A stretch of DNA of 64,000 nt from Gramella sp. AN32 (GTDB taxonomy: Bacteria; Bacteroidota; Bacteroidia; Flavobacteriales; Flavobacteriaceae). How positions within the stretch are numbered: the stretch's first letter is position 1; each line of letters begins with the position of its first letter. Made by a program: the position numbers and the translations under genes. Of this stretch, positions 34,997 through 44,741 are shown one piece after another. The notes under the pieces were generated by a model. The model worked only from the letters and a program-made list of their open reading frames with translations. It did no database searches and was not told the origin of the DNA. Where the stretch lies: the NCBI RefSeq assembly GCF_023718305.1, contig NZ_QEYO01000007.1:124001-188000 (forward strand), given 5' to 3'.

Positions 34997-35953
34997 TTAG
35001 AAAGTTCCAAATTCCGCGATAATCTTATGGGCAATGGTTTCAGCAAGTTTGAGCTGCGATTCAAACGTCCAGCCGGCCACATGAGGGGTGAGCAACACAT
35101 TCTCCATGTTGATCAAATCCTGAAGTGCCTGGGGCATTTGATTTTTTTGGTCATTTTTACTGAAAAGGTTCTCAAAAGAAGATTTTTCATACTCCAGAAC
35201 ATCCAGGCCAGCACCTAAAATTTTACCAAATTTCAAGGCTTCCACAAGATCATTGGTGACCACACTTTTACCACGTGCTGTATTGATCAACCAGAATGGT
35301 TTTTTGAATTTTGAAATAAATACGGCATTTACCATTTTGTTGGTTTCCGGTGTCCAGGGCGTATGCAGACTTAAAACATCAGCTTTTTCAAAAATTTCGC
35401 TGAGTTCCACCTGGGTGGCATTTTCATCTGCAATCCCGGTTTTGATATCATGGAAAATTACTTCCACATCGAAACCCTTTAGTTTTTTCGCGAAAGATTT
35501 TCCCATATTTCCGTAGCCAATAAGCCCCACGGTTTTTCCACCCAGTTCATGGCCGCGGTTATCTTCCCGGTTCCACTGGCCCGATTTTACCTCCGCATTT
35601 GCCTTGTTCAATTTATTAAAAAGGGATAAAAGCATTCCCAGAGAATGCTCCCCCACCGCATTTCGGTTTCCTTCCGGAGCGGAGAATAATTTGACACCTT
35701 TTTTTTCAGCATACTCAATATCGATGCTTTCCAGGCCTGCACCAACACGGCCAATAAATTTCAAATTTGGAGCTTTCTCTAAAAAACTGCTGTCGATCTC
35801 AAATCTACTCCGAAGAATAATTCCATCATACAACTCCTGCTTATCTAAGATCTGTTCGGGAGACATTGTATAGCCTTCAATATTGGAATACCCGGCTTTT
35901 TCCAGGAGTTTAATGAGTAAAGGATGATTAGCATCGGCATGTAGCACCGTCAT
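34997..35953 (-). CDS. D-2-hydroxyacid dehydrogenase (phosphoglycerate dehydrogenase-like)
   Basis: A 318-residue NAD-dependent 2-hydroxyacid dehydrogenase. TVGLIGYGNMGKSFAKKL is the Rossmann loop; the catalytic Arg is in NTARGKSVV, the Glu region follows and the His is in LTPHVAGWT. N-terminal LKFIGRVGAGLESIDIEYAEKKGV resembles SerA-type enzymes. There is no C-terminal ACT domain, so it is a short form. It may be SerA or a relative acting on another hydroxyacid; synteny does not decide. Confidence 0.88.
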   Translation of the reverse strand: MTVLHADANHPLLIKLLEKAGYSNIEGYTMSPEQILDKQELYDGIILRSRFEIDSSFLEKAPNLKFIGRVGAGLESIDIEYAEKKGVKLFSAPEGNRNAVGEHSLGMLLSLFNKLNKANAEVKSGQWNREDNRGHELGGKTVGLIGYGNMGKSFAKKLKGFDVEVIFHDIKTGIADENATQVELSEIFEKADVLSLHTPWTPETNKMVNAVFISKFKKPFWLINTARGKSVVTNDLVEALKFGKILGAGLDVLEYEKSSFENLFSKNDQKNQMPQALQDLINMENVLLTPHVAGWTFESQLKLAETIAHKIIAEFGTF

Positions 35954-35963
35954 ATCTTTTATT

Positions 35964-37316
35964 TTAGAAGCCTAAAATTGCTTTTGCGATAAGGAAATAA
36001 GTCAGAATTCCGAAGACATCATTACTGGTCGTTATGAACGGACCCGTGGCCACAGCAGGATCTATATTATTTTTACTTAGAATGATGGGAATAAAGGTGC
36101 CAATCAAAGCGGCGAGGACAATCACCGAGATCAAAGCGATCCCGATACTTATGGATTCCAAAGTCGTGGTTCCAAAAATATAATTGCTGATTATAAAAAC
36201 AATTATAGCAATAGAAATTCCATTCACCAAAGCAAGTCCAAATTCCTTTAATAAGCGGTTTATGATATTGCCACGCAAACTATCATTAGCCAATCCCTGT
36301 ACCACGATTGCGCTTGATTGTACCCCAACGTTTCCTGCGGTTGCCTGAATAAGCGGCACAAAAATTAAAATATTCGGGAAACTTGTGAGGATCGTTTGAA
36401 AGCCGGAAATAATACTCGCAGCTCCAAGACCTCCAAACATCCCGATAAGCAACCACGGTAATCTGGCACGGGTCTGTTTAAAAATGCCATCATCTGCCTC
36501 AACATCTTCCGAGATACCTGCAGCCATCTGGTAATCCTTTTCAGCTTCTTCCCGAACAAAGTCCAGAATATCATCAACGGTAATCCTTCCCACGAGACGA
36601 TTCATTTCATCTACCACAGGAATCGCTTCCAGATCATATTTTTGCATCACCCTGGCCACTTCTTCACCATCAGTATGCACATTTACATAATCAACCTGGG
36701 GAATATAAATATCACTAATATTCTCGTTGCTAGACGCTGTTAAAAGATCCTTTAAAGATAAACGGCCTTTTAATTTATTCTTTTCATCCACGACATAAAT
36801 AGAATGAACACGGGTCACATTTTCCGCCTGTTTGCGCATTTCGGCCATACAGCCCGTAACACTCCAGTTCTCATTCACCTTTACCAGCTCTTTCGCCATT
36901 AAACCACCGGCAGAGTTTTCATCATAGCGCAAAAGTTCCACGATATGATCGGCATGTTTTTGGTCTTCAATTTCCGCGATTACATTTTGCTGGAGTTCCA
37001 GGGAAAGTTCTGAAATGATATCGGCGGCATCATCGGTATCCATTTCATTAAGCTCCGAAGCAATCTCTTTGGGCGAAAGGTTATCAAGAATACGCTCCCG
37101 CACATTCTCTTCCAGCTCCATAAGAGCTTCGGCAGTTTTTTCGCTATCCAGAAGTTTAACGATATAAGTTGCTTCTTCCAGACTAAGTTCCGTGAGAATT
37201 TCAGCAATATCAGCGTGATGCACATCTTCCAGATGCAACAAAAGTTCCTCATCGTTTTTCTCTTCGATAAGGAATTGGATTTTATCTATTAATTCATCAC
37301 TTACTTGAAACTGCAT
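35964..37316 (-). CDS. mgtE: Magnesium transporter MgtE
   Basis: A 450-residue Mg2+ channel. A superhelical N-domain (about residues 15-130, [16 protein letters not shown] and [24 protein letters not shown] in part) precedes a CBS pair (about 140-255) that senses Mg2+. Five membrane helices follow (from about 285), with the P-x-x-x-T-x-N-x-x pore region [19 protein letters not shown]. The fragment [12 protein letters not shown] is the conserved D-containing ion-binding helix. The start overlaps the upstream rsmA stop by 20 bp. No magnesium riboswitch leader is visible. Confidence 0.95.
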   Translation of the reverse strand: MQFQVSDELIDKIQFLIEEKNDEELLLHLEDVHHADIAEILTELSLEEATYIVKLLDSEKTAEALMELEENVRERILDNLSPKEIASELNEMDTDDAADIISELSLELQQNVIAEIEDQKHADHIVELLRYDENSAGGLMAKELVKVNENWSVTGCMAEMRKQAENVTRVHSIYVVDEKNKLKGRLSLKDLLTASSNENISDIYIPQVDYVNVHTDGEEVARVMQKYDLEAIPVVDEMNRLVGRITVDDILDFVREEAEKDYQMAAGISEDVEADDGIFKQTRARLPWLLIGMFGGLGAASIISGFQTILTSFPNILIFVPLIQATAGNVGVQSSAIVVQGLANDSLRGNIINRLLKEFGLALVNGISIAIIVFIISNYIFGTTTLESISIGIALISVIVLAALIGTFIPIILSKNNIDPAVATGPFITTSNDVFGILTYFLIAKAILGF

Positions 37317-38109
37317 ATGGTTCTATCATTTTCGTGAGGTCTATAAACTGCTGAAATCCCAATTGTTCCGGGCGCTTGTCAAAGATAATATCTTCCCTTA
37401 AATTACCTGGAAGATTTAAACTTTTTAAGCTATTCCGAAGTGTTTTTCTGCGCTGATTAAAAGAAGTTTTCACAACCCGGTAAAAAAGCTTCTCATCACA
37501 AGCTAAATGAAAATTTTCCTTGCGCTGAAGTCTTAAAACCCCGCTATCTACTTTCGGCGGCGGACTAAAAACCGAAGGGGGCACGGTAAAAAGATATTCG
37601 GCGGTGTAAAACGCCTGGGTAAGCACACTTAGAATTCCATACGCCTTACTTCCTTCTTTTTCACAAATGCGCTTAGCCACTTCTTTCTGGAACATCCCCG
37701 AAAATTCAGGAATTTGATCTCGGTGTTGAAGCACCTTGAACACAATTTGAGTTGAAATATTATAAGGAAAATTTCCAATGATGGCGAACTCTTCAGCACC
37801 AAAGAGAGATTGAAGATCAACTTTTAAAAAATCTTTTTCATGGATTCTATCACGAAGGTGAAGATAATTACTTTCCAGAAATTCAACACTTTCCCGGTCG
37901 ATCTCGATCACGTGGATTTCAGCATCTTTTTCCAGCAAATATTTAGTTAAAACGCCCATCCCGGGACCAATTTCCAAGACTTTATAATATCCCGAATAAC
38001 TTAGGGTATCCGCAATTTTCGAGGCGATATTTTCATCTTTCAGAAAATGCTGGCCCAGATGCTTCTTGGCCCTCACATCCCCGGAGGTATTTGGTTTATA
38101 ATTTTTCAT
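37297..38109 (-). CDS. rsmA: 16S rRNA dimethyladenosine transferase RsmA/KsgA
   Basis: RsmA dimethylates two adjacent adenines in helix 45 of 16S rRNA during small-subunit maturation. The 270-residue protein has [14 protein letters not shown] near the N-terminus, SAM loop [15 protein letters not shown] (about 45-58), the acidic EIDRE that grips the ribose, and catalytic motif IV as GNFPYNIST. The C-terminal [11 protein letters not shown] is also typical. It overlaps mgtE downstream by 20 bp and lies 19 bp after DUF4286. Confidence 0.96.
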   Translation of the reverse strand: MKNYKPNTSGDVRAKKHLGQHFLKDENIASKIADTLSYSGYYKVLEIGPGMGVLTKYLLEKDAEIHVIEIDRESVEFLESNYLHLRDRIHEKDFLKVDLQSLFGAEEFAIIGNFPYNISTQIVFKVLQHRDQIPEFSGMFQKEVAKRICEKEGSKAYGILSVLTQAFYTAEYLFTVPPSVFSPPPKVDSGVLRLQRKENFHLACDEKLFYRVVKTSFNQRRKTLRNSLKSLNLPGNLREDIIFDKRPEQLGFQQFIDLTKMIEPYAVSSK

Positions 38110-38127
38110 GTTGAAATATTCTGAAGA

Positions 38128-38436
38128 TTATAATTCAGTGATTACTTCTAATTCCGTTCGAAAAGAAAGTATTTTGTCCCCAAAACGCTTTGTTTTCTCT
38201 CTTAGTTTCGGAGCATTTTCAGCATAATAGCTTTTTAGTTTTTCCTTATTTTCCGCAGTATATTGAACAGAATAAGTGATCCCGCCCATAGTTTCCTGCT
38301 CCATGACCCGTGTCATTAATGCTTTAATAAATTTTCCTGTTTTCAACATTTCAGGAATATGCTCGTTTTTCATCCATTGCAGCCATTCATCATGAATACC
38401 TTCCTGAACGTTAATTGTAACGTTATAAATTATCAT
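38128..38436 (-). CDS. DUF4286 family protein
   Basis: A 102-residue protein: MIIYNVTINVQEGIHDEWLQWM, HIPEMLKTG, and QYTAENKEKLKSYYAENAPKL (in pieces). This is the ferredoxin-like dimeric alpha-beta fold of the DUF4286 family in Bacteroidota. It has no visible catalytic residue. It sits between the TPR protein gene and rsmA on the same strand, spaced 15 and 18 bp, so the genes are probably co-transcribed. Confidence 0.85.
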   Translation of the reverse strand: MIIYNVTINVQEGIHDEWLQWMKNEHIPEMLKTGKFIKALMTRVMEQETMGGITYSVQYTAENKEKLKSYYAENAPKLREKTKRFGDKILSFRTELEVITEL

Positions 38437-38451
38437 TATTTTCTTTTGAGA

Positions 38452-40239
38452 TTATTCTAAAGTATCCCCGCGCAGCGATCGAAACTTTTTGCGTGCATCG
38501 GTAAAATAGATACTGTCGGCAAAGTTAAAGATAATTTGCTCGTAATAGTTTTTTGCTTTTTCAGGCTCGTTGAGCTGATTCGCATACAATTCTGCCAGAA
38601 AATAATTGGCATTATCGGCCAGGATTTCCTGGCCAAAAGCAGCTATGATCTGGAGATAATTAGATTCAGCTTCTTTAAAATTCTTTTCTTTTTCGAACAA
38701 TTTTGCCTGGGAATACAGCGCCTCATCTTCGATTTTTTGCCCCGAATAGCTAGCGATCACATCTTCCAAAGCTAAAATTGCTTCACCGTTTTTTTCCTGA
38801 AATGCCAGTAAATCTGCCCTCGCATATGCCTTTAAAGCAGCCTGGGTGGTATCTTCCAGGGAATTATCCTGGATCAATAAACTTAATTCCATCGCATCAT
38901 TGGCGATAAGTTGTGAAGTTGATTTTTTAAGAATATCCAGTTGGGTTTTAGCCCATTTAAAATCTCCCTTATAATAACTGGTCTTGGCCACTTTAAATCT
39001 CGCATCCTGTGAAATCTCATCGTTCTTGACCAGGTTCTGAATTTGGGAATAATAGATCAAAGCTTCATTGAATTTTTCTTCGATCACCAAAATATCGGCA
39101 AGGGCCATTTTTACTTTGGCCAGTTCAAAATTTGAAGAAGTGGTTTCAGCGGTATTTTTTAAGATTACCACGGCTTCCTGTTCTTTTTTGAGGCGGAAGG
39201 CCAATAAATTAGCATAATCGATCTGAACATCGATCGTTTCAGGACCGTAACCATATTCTGCTAAAAGCGTTTTAAAACCCTCTTTCACTTTTTTCAAATG
39301 TTGTTTCTCAACCGTTTCCAGTTCAAGGTTCAATAAAAAATGCCGTGCCTGTAAATTAAAAGTCCTGGAAGGTGACTCTTCAATGGTATAAGCGATAATT
39401 TCTTCAGCATCTTCATAAGCCTTCGCGTTTTTTGCCATGACAGCCAGGTTCAATAAACCCTGAAGATCGCTTTCGCCGCGTTTATACACCGCCCGTTCCT
39501 GGGCAAAAGCTTTGTCAAAATCATTTTGCTGCACAAAAAGCCAGCTTAGCATTTGATTATATAACACAGAAGGATTTTCCTGAAGCCGCTTCAATAATAA
39601 TTTTCTAAAAATGATATTTGCTTCATTCCCGGGATCATCAGAAATATAACGGCTAAATTCGCGATTAGCGATGCCATAGAATTTCATGTCATCTTCGATG
39701 AGGTTCAGATAATTTCCGAACATTTTTTCAACCTGTCCCTGTTCCCCGTAAATTTTGGCAAGCTGAAGGTTATAGTTTTTATCCGGGCTCATTTCCATAG
39801 CGCGTTCATAGGCTTTGGCGGCATAATCCAACAGATTGTATTGCTCAAAACTTCGGGCAATTCCATAGGCATAATTTGGCCTGCCTTCAAGGGACTTTAA
39901 GGCTTCCTCGTAGAATTGAACAGCTCGCTGCTTTTTTTCCTGAACTTCGAAATTATGGCCTAATTCTATGAGGATAGTGGGATTATTTGCTGAAGAATTC
40001 AGCCTTTCCATTAATAATTTTTCGGCTATATCAAAATTTTCTAGTTGCTGGTGTGTGGAAACCATCGCATTGAAAATAATAGGATTCGCGGGATTCTTTT
40101 CGTGAAGTTTTTCGTAGATATTTAAGGCCTTTTCATATTCCCCCTGATCATAGAAATTCCTGGCCAGTTGCTCACTTTGTCCAAAAAGTTGCAATCCAGC
40201 TAAAATTAAGAAGCTTATGAAAAAAATAAAACGCATCAT
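38452..40239 (-). CDS. Secreted tetratricopeptide-repeat protein
   Basis: A 595-residue exported protein with a signal peptide (about residues 1-20, ending GLQLFG). The whole mature part is predicted alpha-helical TPRs, for example YDQGEYEKALNIYEKLHEKNP near the N-terminus and further repeats around 60-140, 380-430 and 490-580. TPR proteins are scaffolds for protein complexes; the partner is unknown. It is the first gene of the unit leading into DUF4286, rsmA and mgtE. Confidence 0.88.
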   Translation of the reverse strand: MMRFIFFISFLILAGLQLFGQSEQLARNFYDQGEYEKALNIYEKLHEKNPANPIIFNAMVSTHQQLENFDIAEKLLMERLNSSANNPTILIELGHNFEVQEKKQRAVQFYEEALKSLEGRPNYAYGIARSFEQYNLLDYAAKAYERAMEMSPDKNYNLQLAKIYGEQGQVEKMFGNYLNLIEDDMKFYGIANREFSRYISDDPGNEANIIFRKLLLKRLQENPSVLYNQMLSWLFVQQNDFDKAFAQERAVYKRGESDLQGLLNLAVMAKNAKAYEDAEEIIAYTIEESPSRTFNLQARHFLLNLELETVEKQHLKKVKEGFKTLLAEYGYGPETIDVQIDYANLLAFRLKKEQEAVVILKNTAETTSSNFELAKVKMALADILVIEEKFNEALIYYSQIQNLVKNDEISQDARFKVAKTSYYKGDFKWAKTQLDILKKSTSQLIANDAMELSLLIQDNSLEDTTQAALKAYARADLLAFQEKNGEAILALEDVIASYSGQKIEDEALYSQAKLFEKEKNFKEAESNYLQIIAAFGQEILADNANYFLAELYANQLNEPEKAKNYYEQIIFNFADSIYFTDARKKFRSLRGDTLE

Positions 40240-40263
40240 GTAAATATAATCATTTACATAAAT

Positions 40264-40296
40264 AGACCTCCCAGGTTTTAAAAACCTGGGAGGTCT
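40264..40296. repeat. 33-bp perfect palindrome, copy 2
   Basis: AGACCTCCCAGGTTTT and AAAACCTGGGAGGTCT pair perfectly around one A, between the TPR gene and serS. It matches the copy at 18641-18673 except for one base in each arm, changed so that pairing is kept. It could act as a bidirectional terminator here. Confidence 0.85.
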
Positions 40297-40301
40297 GAAA
40301 A

Positions 40302-41573
40302 TTAATTAATTATATCAAACCCGCAATAAGGCCTAAGCACTTCCGGAATTACAATTCCATCTTCGGTTTGATAATTTTCTAGAATTCCCGCAAGCACTCG
40401 TGGTAAGGCTAAAGCGCTTCCGTTAAGCGTGTGGGCAAGTTCTTTTTTATTCTCTTTATTCTTAAACCTCAGTTTTAAACGATTTGCCTGAAAAGTTTCA
40501 ACATTCGAAACTGAACTAATTTCCAGCCAGCGATCCTGAGCGGTTGAGAAAACTTCAAAATCATAAGTGAGGGCGGCAGTAAAACCAAGATCCCCTCCAC
40601 AAAGCCTGAGGATGCGATAAGGTAATTTTAAATCCTTAAGTAACGCCTTGATATGATCTACCATGCTATCAAAAGCCGCATAGGAGTTCTCCGGAGTTTC
40701 CAGTCTCACAATTTCCACTTTATCAAACTGATGTAAACGATTGAGTCCGCGTACGTGAGCTCCATAAGATCCGGCTTCTCTTCTAAAACAAGGCGTGTAG
40801 CCGGTACACATTACCGGAAAATCACTTTCGTTCATTAAATTCTCACGGAACATATTGGTCATGGGCACTTCCGCAGTAGGGATCAAATAAAGGTCATCCC
40901 CGGTCACATGGTACATCTGGCCTTCCTTATCTGGCAACTGTCCTGTTCCAAAACCTGAAGATTCATTCACCATTAGGGGCAATTGATATTCAGTATATCC
41001 TGCTTCAACCGCTTTATCTAAGAACCAGGTGATCAAAGCACGTTGAAGCCTGGCGCCTTTTCCTTTATAAATTGGAAATCCCGCTCCCGTAACTTTATTT
41101 CCTAACTCAAAATCTATAATATCATACTTTTTCGCCAGTTCCCAATGCGGTAAAGAACCTTCCGCTAGAACCGGAATATCTCCTTCTTTATAAACCTCTT
41201 CATTATCTTCTTCACTTTTTCCCGCCGGGACCGATTTATGTGGAATGTTGGGAATGGTATAGAGTAATTGCTGAAGTTTTTCTAAAATTTCCCCAAGCTC
41301 ATCAGAAAGTTTTTTTGATTCTTCCTTTAAATTACTGGTTCTCTCTTTCAGCAAATTTGCTTTTTGCTGCTCCCCATTTTTAAACATCGTTCCAATCTCT
41401 TTGGAAAGTTTGTTGGAAGTTGCCAGGGTTTCATCTAATTGAGTTTGCGTAGCCCTTCTTGATTCATCCAAATTTAGGACTTCATCAAAAATAGCTTCAG
41501 CATCAAAATTTCTCTTTTTAAGCGCCTGGATATAGGCAGCTTTATTTTCGGCAATATTAGAAACCTGTAACAT
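40302..41573 (-). CDS. serS: Seryl-tRNA synthetase
   Basis: A 423-residue class II synthetase. The N-terminal long coiled coil (about residues 30-100, LKEESKKLSDELGEILEK) binds the tRNA-Ser variable arm. The catalytic domain has motif 2 CFRREAGSYGAHVRGLNR followed by LHQFDKVE, and motif 3 GSALALPRVLAGILENYQ. I start at the ATG at 41571-41573 (MLQVSNIAENKAAYIQ). It is on the minus strand and is separated from the TPR gene by a palindrome. Confidence 0.97.
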   Translation of the reverse strand: MLQVSNIAENKAAYIQALKKRNFDAEAIFDEVLNLDESRRATQTQLDETLATSNKLSKEIGTMFKNGEQQKANLLKERTSNLKEESKKLSDELGEILEKLQQLLYTIPNIPHKSVPAGKSEEDNEEVYKEGDIPVLAEGSLPHWELAKKYDIIDFELGNKVTGAGFPIYKGKGARLQRALITWFLDKAVEAGYTEYQLPLMVNESSGFGTGQLPDKEGQMYHVTGDDLYLIPTAEVPMTNMFRENLMNESDFPVMCTGYTPCFRREAGSYGAHVRGLNRLHQFDKVEIVRLETPENSYAAFDSMVDHIKALLKDLKLPYRILRLCGGDLGFTAALTYDFEVFSTAQDRWLEISSVSNVETFQANRLKLRFKNKENKKELAHTLNGSALALPRVLAGILENYQTEDGIVIPEVLRPYCGFDIIN

Positions 41574-41633
41574 GCTTGCGGTTTTACTTAAATTAAAATT
41601 AAGCCGCAAATGTAACAAAAGCAGGGAAGAAAA

Positions 41634-42953
41634 TTAGTCTTGCTTTGAAGGTAATATCCAATTCTTGTGACGAAAATGTGGCCATTTTTCTGCAGCGAGA
41701 TTTACTTTGGGATCAATAAAGGGTTGGTAAGGTCTTCCGTTTACGCTAACTTTCGAGTTCACATAAACCTCAACCTCTTTTCCTTCTTTTTCATATTTCT
41801 TTTCCAGACGCTGCGCAAACTGCCAGATCATGTCTGGTTTGGAGCCAATGGCGCGAAGTTGCTTTCTGCCTAAATAGGCTTTATTATCAATAAAAATAGT
41901 ATCTGAAGTTCCTTTTTCTACCACTTTAAATTTTACACTTCCGCTTTTGCCCCGCAGCATCATTCTCCAGCTTAAGCGATGCCCTTCTTCCGTCCAGAGC
42001 ACGTCGTCCTTAAAGAACCAGTGCCGCAAAGGCAAACCAATCTGGATGATAAACCAGATGCTCATGGCGGTAACAAGAAAATTTCGGTACGACGGAACAA
42101 TTATTTCATCCCCGTCATAATGCTCTTTTTTATTCCGAAGAAACCATTTATTGATCTTTTCAGTAGGGAAAAAGAAGATGCAAAATGCCAGGGACATATA
42201 GGGAAATATGCCAATATGAAAAATAAAACTATTGAAAAGATGGAAGAATATTGCCGCAATGAAAATGGGCAACCTGGTGGGTTTCCACAGTAAAAGCGGA
42301 ATGATCAAAAGGTCAAATAACAATCCAAAATAGGCAATGGCATAGCGGATCCAGGATTGCTGAAGAAATTCCCCAACCAGCCAGTAATCTGCTTTTCCTT
42401 TCATTAAAATTGCAGGGAAACTACCATCCAGCCAGTCCGGATAAAATTTGGCTACGGAAGCATAGGTGTACACAATAAACAGCTGTAGAACGATCACGAT
42501 CCAGACCCAGCGCGGCATGGAAATCTTACTAATTTCAGGGTTTAATTTTGCATCGATAGAAAACCAACGATTTGCAGGCAAAAAACTCATGATCATACAG
42601 AGCAGCATGAGCAAATAATAATGGTTGTTGTAGGAGGATTTTTGCATGAGGTACACGCCAGACCACATAATCCCGTAGCAAATAATGCTCATTCTATATT
42701 TAAAACCGAGCATAACAAAAATCCCGAATATTCCCATGACACCATAATACCAGAGCATTCCGTTGCCCGGTAATGGCTGCAAAAATTCAAAACCTATAAA
42801 ATTAAAAGTGAATTGAGGCTCGATGAGTGTCCTCTTAATCCAACCGGTGAAAATTGCCCCGAAAGCTTCTACAGAAATTAAAAATCCGAACAGGGCGCGA
42901 AATACCACCAGTGCAGCATTATCCACCTGTTTGAAAAGCAACCTGTTAAGCAT
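41634..42953 (-). CDS. HTTM-domain membrane protein (vitamin K carboxylase-like)
   Basis: A 439-residue membrane protein with about eight hydrophobic helices in the first 300 residues and a soluble C-terminal part. It has the HTTM features: RALFGFLISVEAF, WSGVYLMQKSSYNNHYYLLMLLCMIM (in part) and FIFHIGIFPYMSLAFCIFFFP. HTTM proteins resemble the integral-membrane half of the vitamin K-dependent gamma-glutamyl carboxylase. In bacteria the substrate is mostly unknown. It shares an 8-bp overlap with the upstream ribF gene. Confidence 0.85.
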   Translation of the reverse strand: MLNRLLFKQVDNAALVVFRALFGFLISVEAFGAIFTGWIKRTLIEPQFTFNFIGFEFLQPLPGNGMLWYYGVMGIFGIFVMLGFKYRMSIICYGIMWSGVYLMQKSSYNNHYYLLMLLCMIMSFLPANRWFSIDAKLNPEISKISMPRWVWIVIVLQLFIVYTYASVAKFYPDWLDGSFPAILMKGKADYWLVGEFLQQSWIRYAIAYFGLLFDLLIIPLLLWKPTRLPIFIAAIFFHLFNSFIFHIGIFPYMSLAFCIFFFPTEKINKWFLRNKKEHYDGDEIIVPSYRNFLVTAMSIWFIIQIGLPLRHWFFKDDVLWTEEGHRLSWRMMLRGKSGSVKFKVVEKGTSDTIFIDNKAYLGRKQLRAIGSKPDMIWQFAQRLEKKYEKEGKEVEVYVNSKVSVNGRPYQPFIDPKVNLAAEKWPHFRHKNWILPSKQD

Positions 42954-43881
42954 AATTATCCTGAATAAACTGCCTGCTAAAAGCCTGATCCTGTTTCATG
43001 GCGGTTTTTAATTCTTCAATAGAACTGAATTTTTTTTCATCGCGAATACGCGTGAGCATTTCAATGGAGAGATAAGAACTGTAAAGATCCTGGTCTATTC
43101 CAAAAAAATAGGTTTCTATTGTTTTCTCAGTTCCACCCACGGTTGGGTTGGTACCAATATTCATCATTCCATACACCATTTCCTCACCAATTTTTGCCCG
43201 TACTACATATACCCCGTTCCTTGGGACCAGCTTGTAATCTTCTTCCAGGAACAAATTAGCGGTAGGAAAGCCAAGGTCTTTCCCCATTCCTTTCCCACGT
43301 ACAATTTTTCCGGAAAGCGTAAAAGCCTGTTCGAGATAATTATTGGCTTTTTCAACTTTCCCTTCTTCCAAAGCTTTTCTAATTTTTGTAGAACTCACCG
43401 CCACTTTTTCAACTTCCTGCTGACAGATCTCTTCTACTTCAAAATTAAATTCCTCGCCAAATTTTTTCAGATCATTGATATCTGCAGAACGATTTCTTCC
43501 GAAGCGATGATCGTAACCAATTATGATCTTTCTGGCGTTTAGTTTATGCACTAAAATATCCCGAACAAATTCCAAAGCGGTCAACCTTGAAAATTGATGC
43601 GTAAAAGGATGAATGACCAAATGATCTATTCCTGTCTTTTCCAATAATTGTTTGCGTTCCTGAATGGTATTAATAAGCTGAATCCCACTTTCCTTTTGTA
43701 ATACCATTCTGGGATGGGGGAAAAAGGTAAGCACTACAGATTCCAGGTTATTTGCCCTGGCTGAATTATTTAGCCTTTCAATGATCTTGCGATGACCTGC
43801 ATGAACACCGTCAAAAGTTCCAATGGTTACTACAGTTGGTTGTTCAATATTAAAGGCATTCGCGCCCTGGTACACTTTCAA
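42946..43881 (-). CDS. ribF: Bifunctional riboflavin kinase/FAD synthetase
   Basis: RibF phosphorylates riboflavin to FMN and adenylylates it to FAD. The 311-residue enzyme has the N-terminal nucleotidyltransferase domain with GTFDGVHAGHRKII (residues about 22-35) and the HxxR-like RFGRNRSADI. The C-terminal kinase domain has GFPTANLFLEEDYKL and NGVYVVRAKI with the catalytic Glu in ETYFFGIDQDLY. It overlaps the downstream HTTM gene by 8 bp and follows pth by 6 bp. Confidence 0.96.
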   Translation of the reverse strand: MKVYQGANAFNIEQPTVVTIGTFDGVHAGHRKIIERLNNSARANNLESVVLTFFPHPRMVLQKESGIQLINTIQERKQLLEKTGIDHLVIHPFTHQFSRLTALEFVRDILVHKLNARKIIIGYDHRFGRNRSADINDLKKFGEEFNFEVEEICQQEVEKVAVSSTKIRKALEEGKVEKANNYLEQAFTLSGKIVRGKGMGKDLGFPTANLFLEEDYKLVPRNGVYVVRAKIGEEMVYGMMNIGTNPTVGGTEKTIETYFFGIDQDLYSSYLSIEMLTRIRDEKKFSSIEELKTAMKQDQAFSRQFIQDNYA

Positions 43882-43887
43882 ATCCTG

Positions 43888-44514
43888 CTATTTTCCGTTA
43901 AATGTATTCATTGTGTTATTGATTCCGGCGGTTCCAAAAGAAAGTATTACTTCAGCAGATGTCTCTAAACGTTCCGTCATCGTATCCAGTTCATCATTCC
44001 CCCATTCTCCCAACACATAATCTATTTGCCTGCCTTTAGAAAAATCGTCACTTATTCCAAATCGAAAACGGTTATAATTTGTGGTATTCAATTGTGTTTG
44101 AATATCTTTTAAACCGTTATGCCCTCCATCACTGCCTTTGGTTTTAAGCCGAAGCGTTCCAAATGACAAATTAAGATCATCGGTCACCACCAGCAAATTT
44201 TCAGGCTGAATTTTCTCCTTTTGCAACCAGTAATTTACTGCCTTTCCGCTAAGGTTCATATAGGTGCTAGGCTTCAGCAACACAAAGGTCCTTCCTTTGA
44301 ATTTGAAAGTAGCCACATCACCCAATTTTTGGGTTTCAAAGCTGATTCCCTGTTTTTCAGCTAAATAATCCAGGATCTTAAAACCGATATTATGCCGTGT
44401 ATTTTCGTATTTCTCCCCGATATTACCCAAACCGGCGATCAAAAATTTTTTCATGGGATCTATTTTGTTCCCGGCCTCCTTTTTACCTATTAATCTTCCG
44501 AAGAAAGAGAGCAT
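43888..44514 (-). CDS. pth: Aminoacyl-tRNA (peptidyl-tRNA) hydrolase
   Basis: Pth releases peptides from tRNAs dropped by ribosomes. The core is FLIAGLGNIGEKYENTRHNIG with the catalytic His in NTRHNIG, the YMNLSGKAV block and GSDGGHNGLKDI. From the start used here the protein is 208 residues; an N-terminal extension (MLSFFGRLIGKKE) precedes the core and is seen in other flavobacterial Pth proteins. The core Met at 44452-44454 is an alternative start giving 188 residues. Confidence 0.93.
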   Translation of the reverse strand: MLSFFGRLIGKKEAGNKIDPMKKFLIAGLGNIGEKYENTRHNIGFKILDYLAEKQGISFETQKLGDVATFKFKGRTFVLLKPSTYMNLSGKAVNYWLQKEKIQPENLLVVTDDLNLSFGTLRLKTKGSDGGHNGLKDIQTQLNTTNYNRFRFGISDDFSKGRQIDYVLGEWGNDELDTMTERLETSAEVILSFGTAGINNTMNTFNGK

Positions 44515-44635
44515 GCAAATTGTTTTCGTAAATATAAAATTTATAGAACAATTCCGCAGAAAAAATCGGGAAGGCTTCAAATTATCTAAAATAAAAAAGC
44601 ATCCAAATCCTGAAGTTTTCAGAAATAAGGATGCT

Positions 44636-44728
44636 GCCTCACCCGAAACTGCCTTTCAACAGTTTCGACCTCTCTAAAAGAGAGGTAAAAAGAAAATTCC
44701 CCGAGGACAGGGCCATCGGGGAATTTTT
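44636..44728. repeat. Three-hairpin repeat element, copy 2
   Basis: Hairpins GAAACTG / CAGTTTC, CTCTC / GAGAG and CCCCGA / TCGGGG follow a CTCACCC flank, in the same order as the copy at 31624-31708. The last hairpin ends in a run of T on the plus strand and lies just beyond the rplY stop at 44742, so it may also terminate that transcript. Confidence 0.8.
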
Positions 44729-44741
44729 ACTAGTTAAAGAA

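Noticed and set aside
35964..37316. A possible Mg2+ riboswitch before mgtE
   Set aside because: mgtE overlaps rsmA by 20 bp, leaving no room for a leader, and no such structure is visible.
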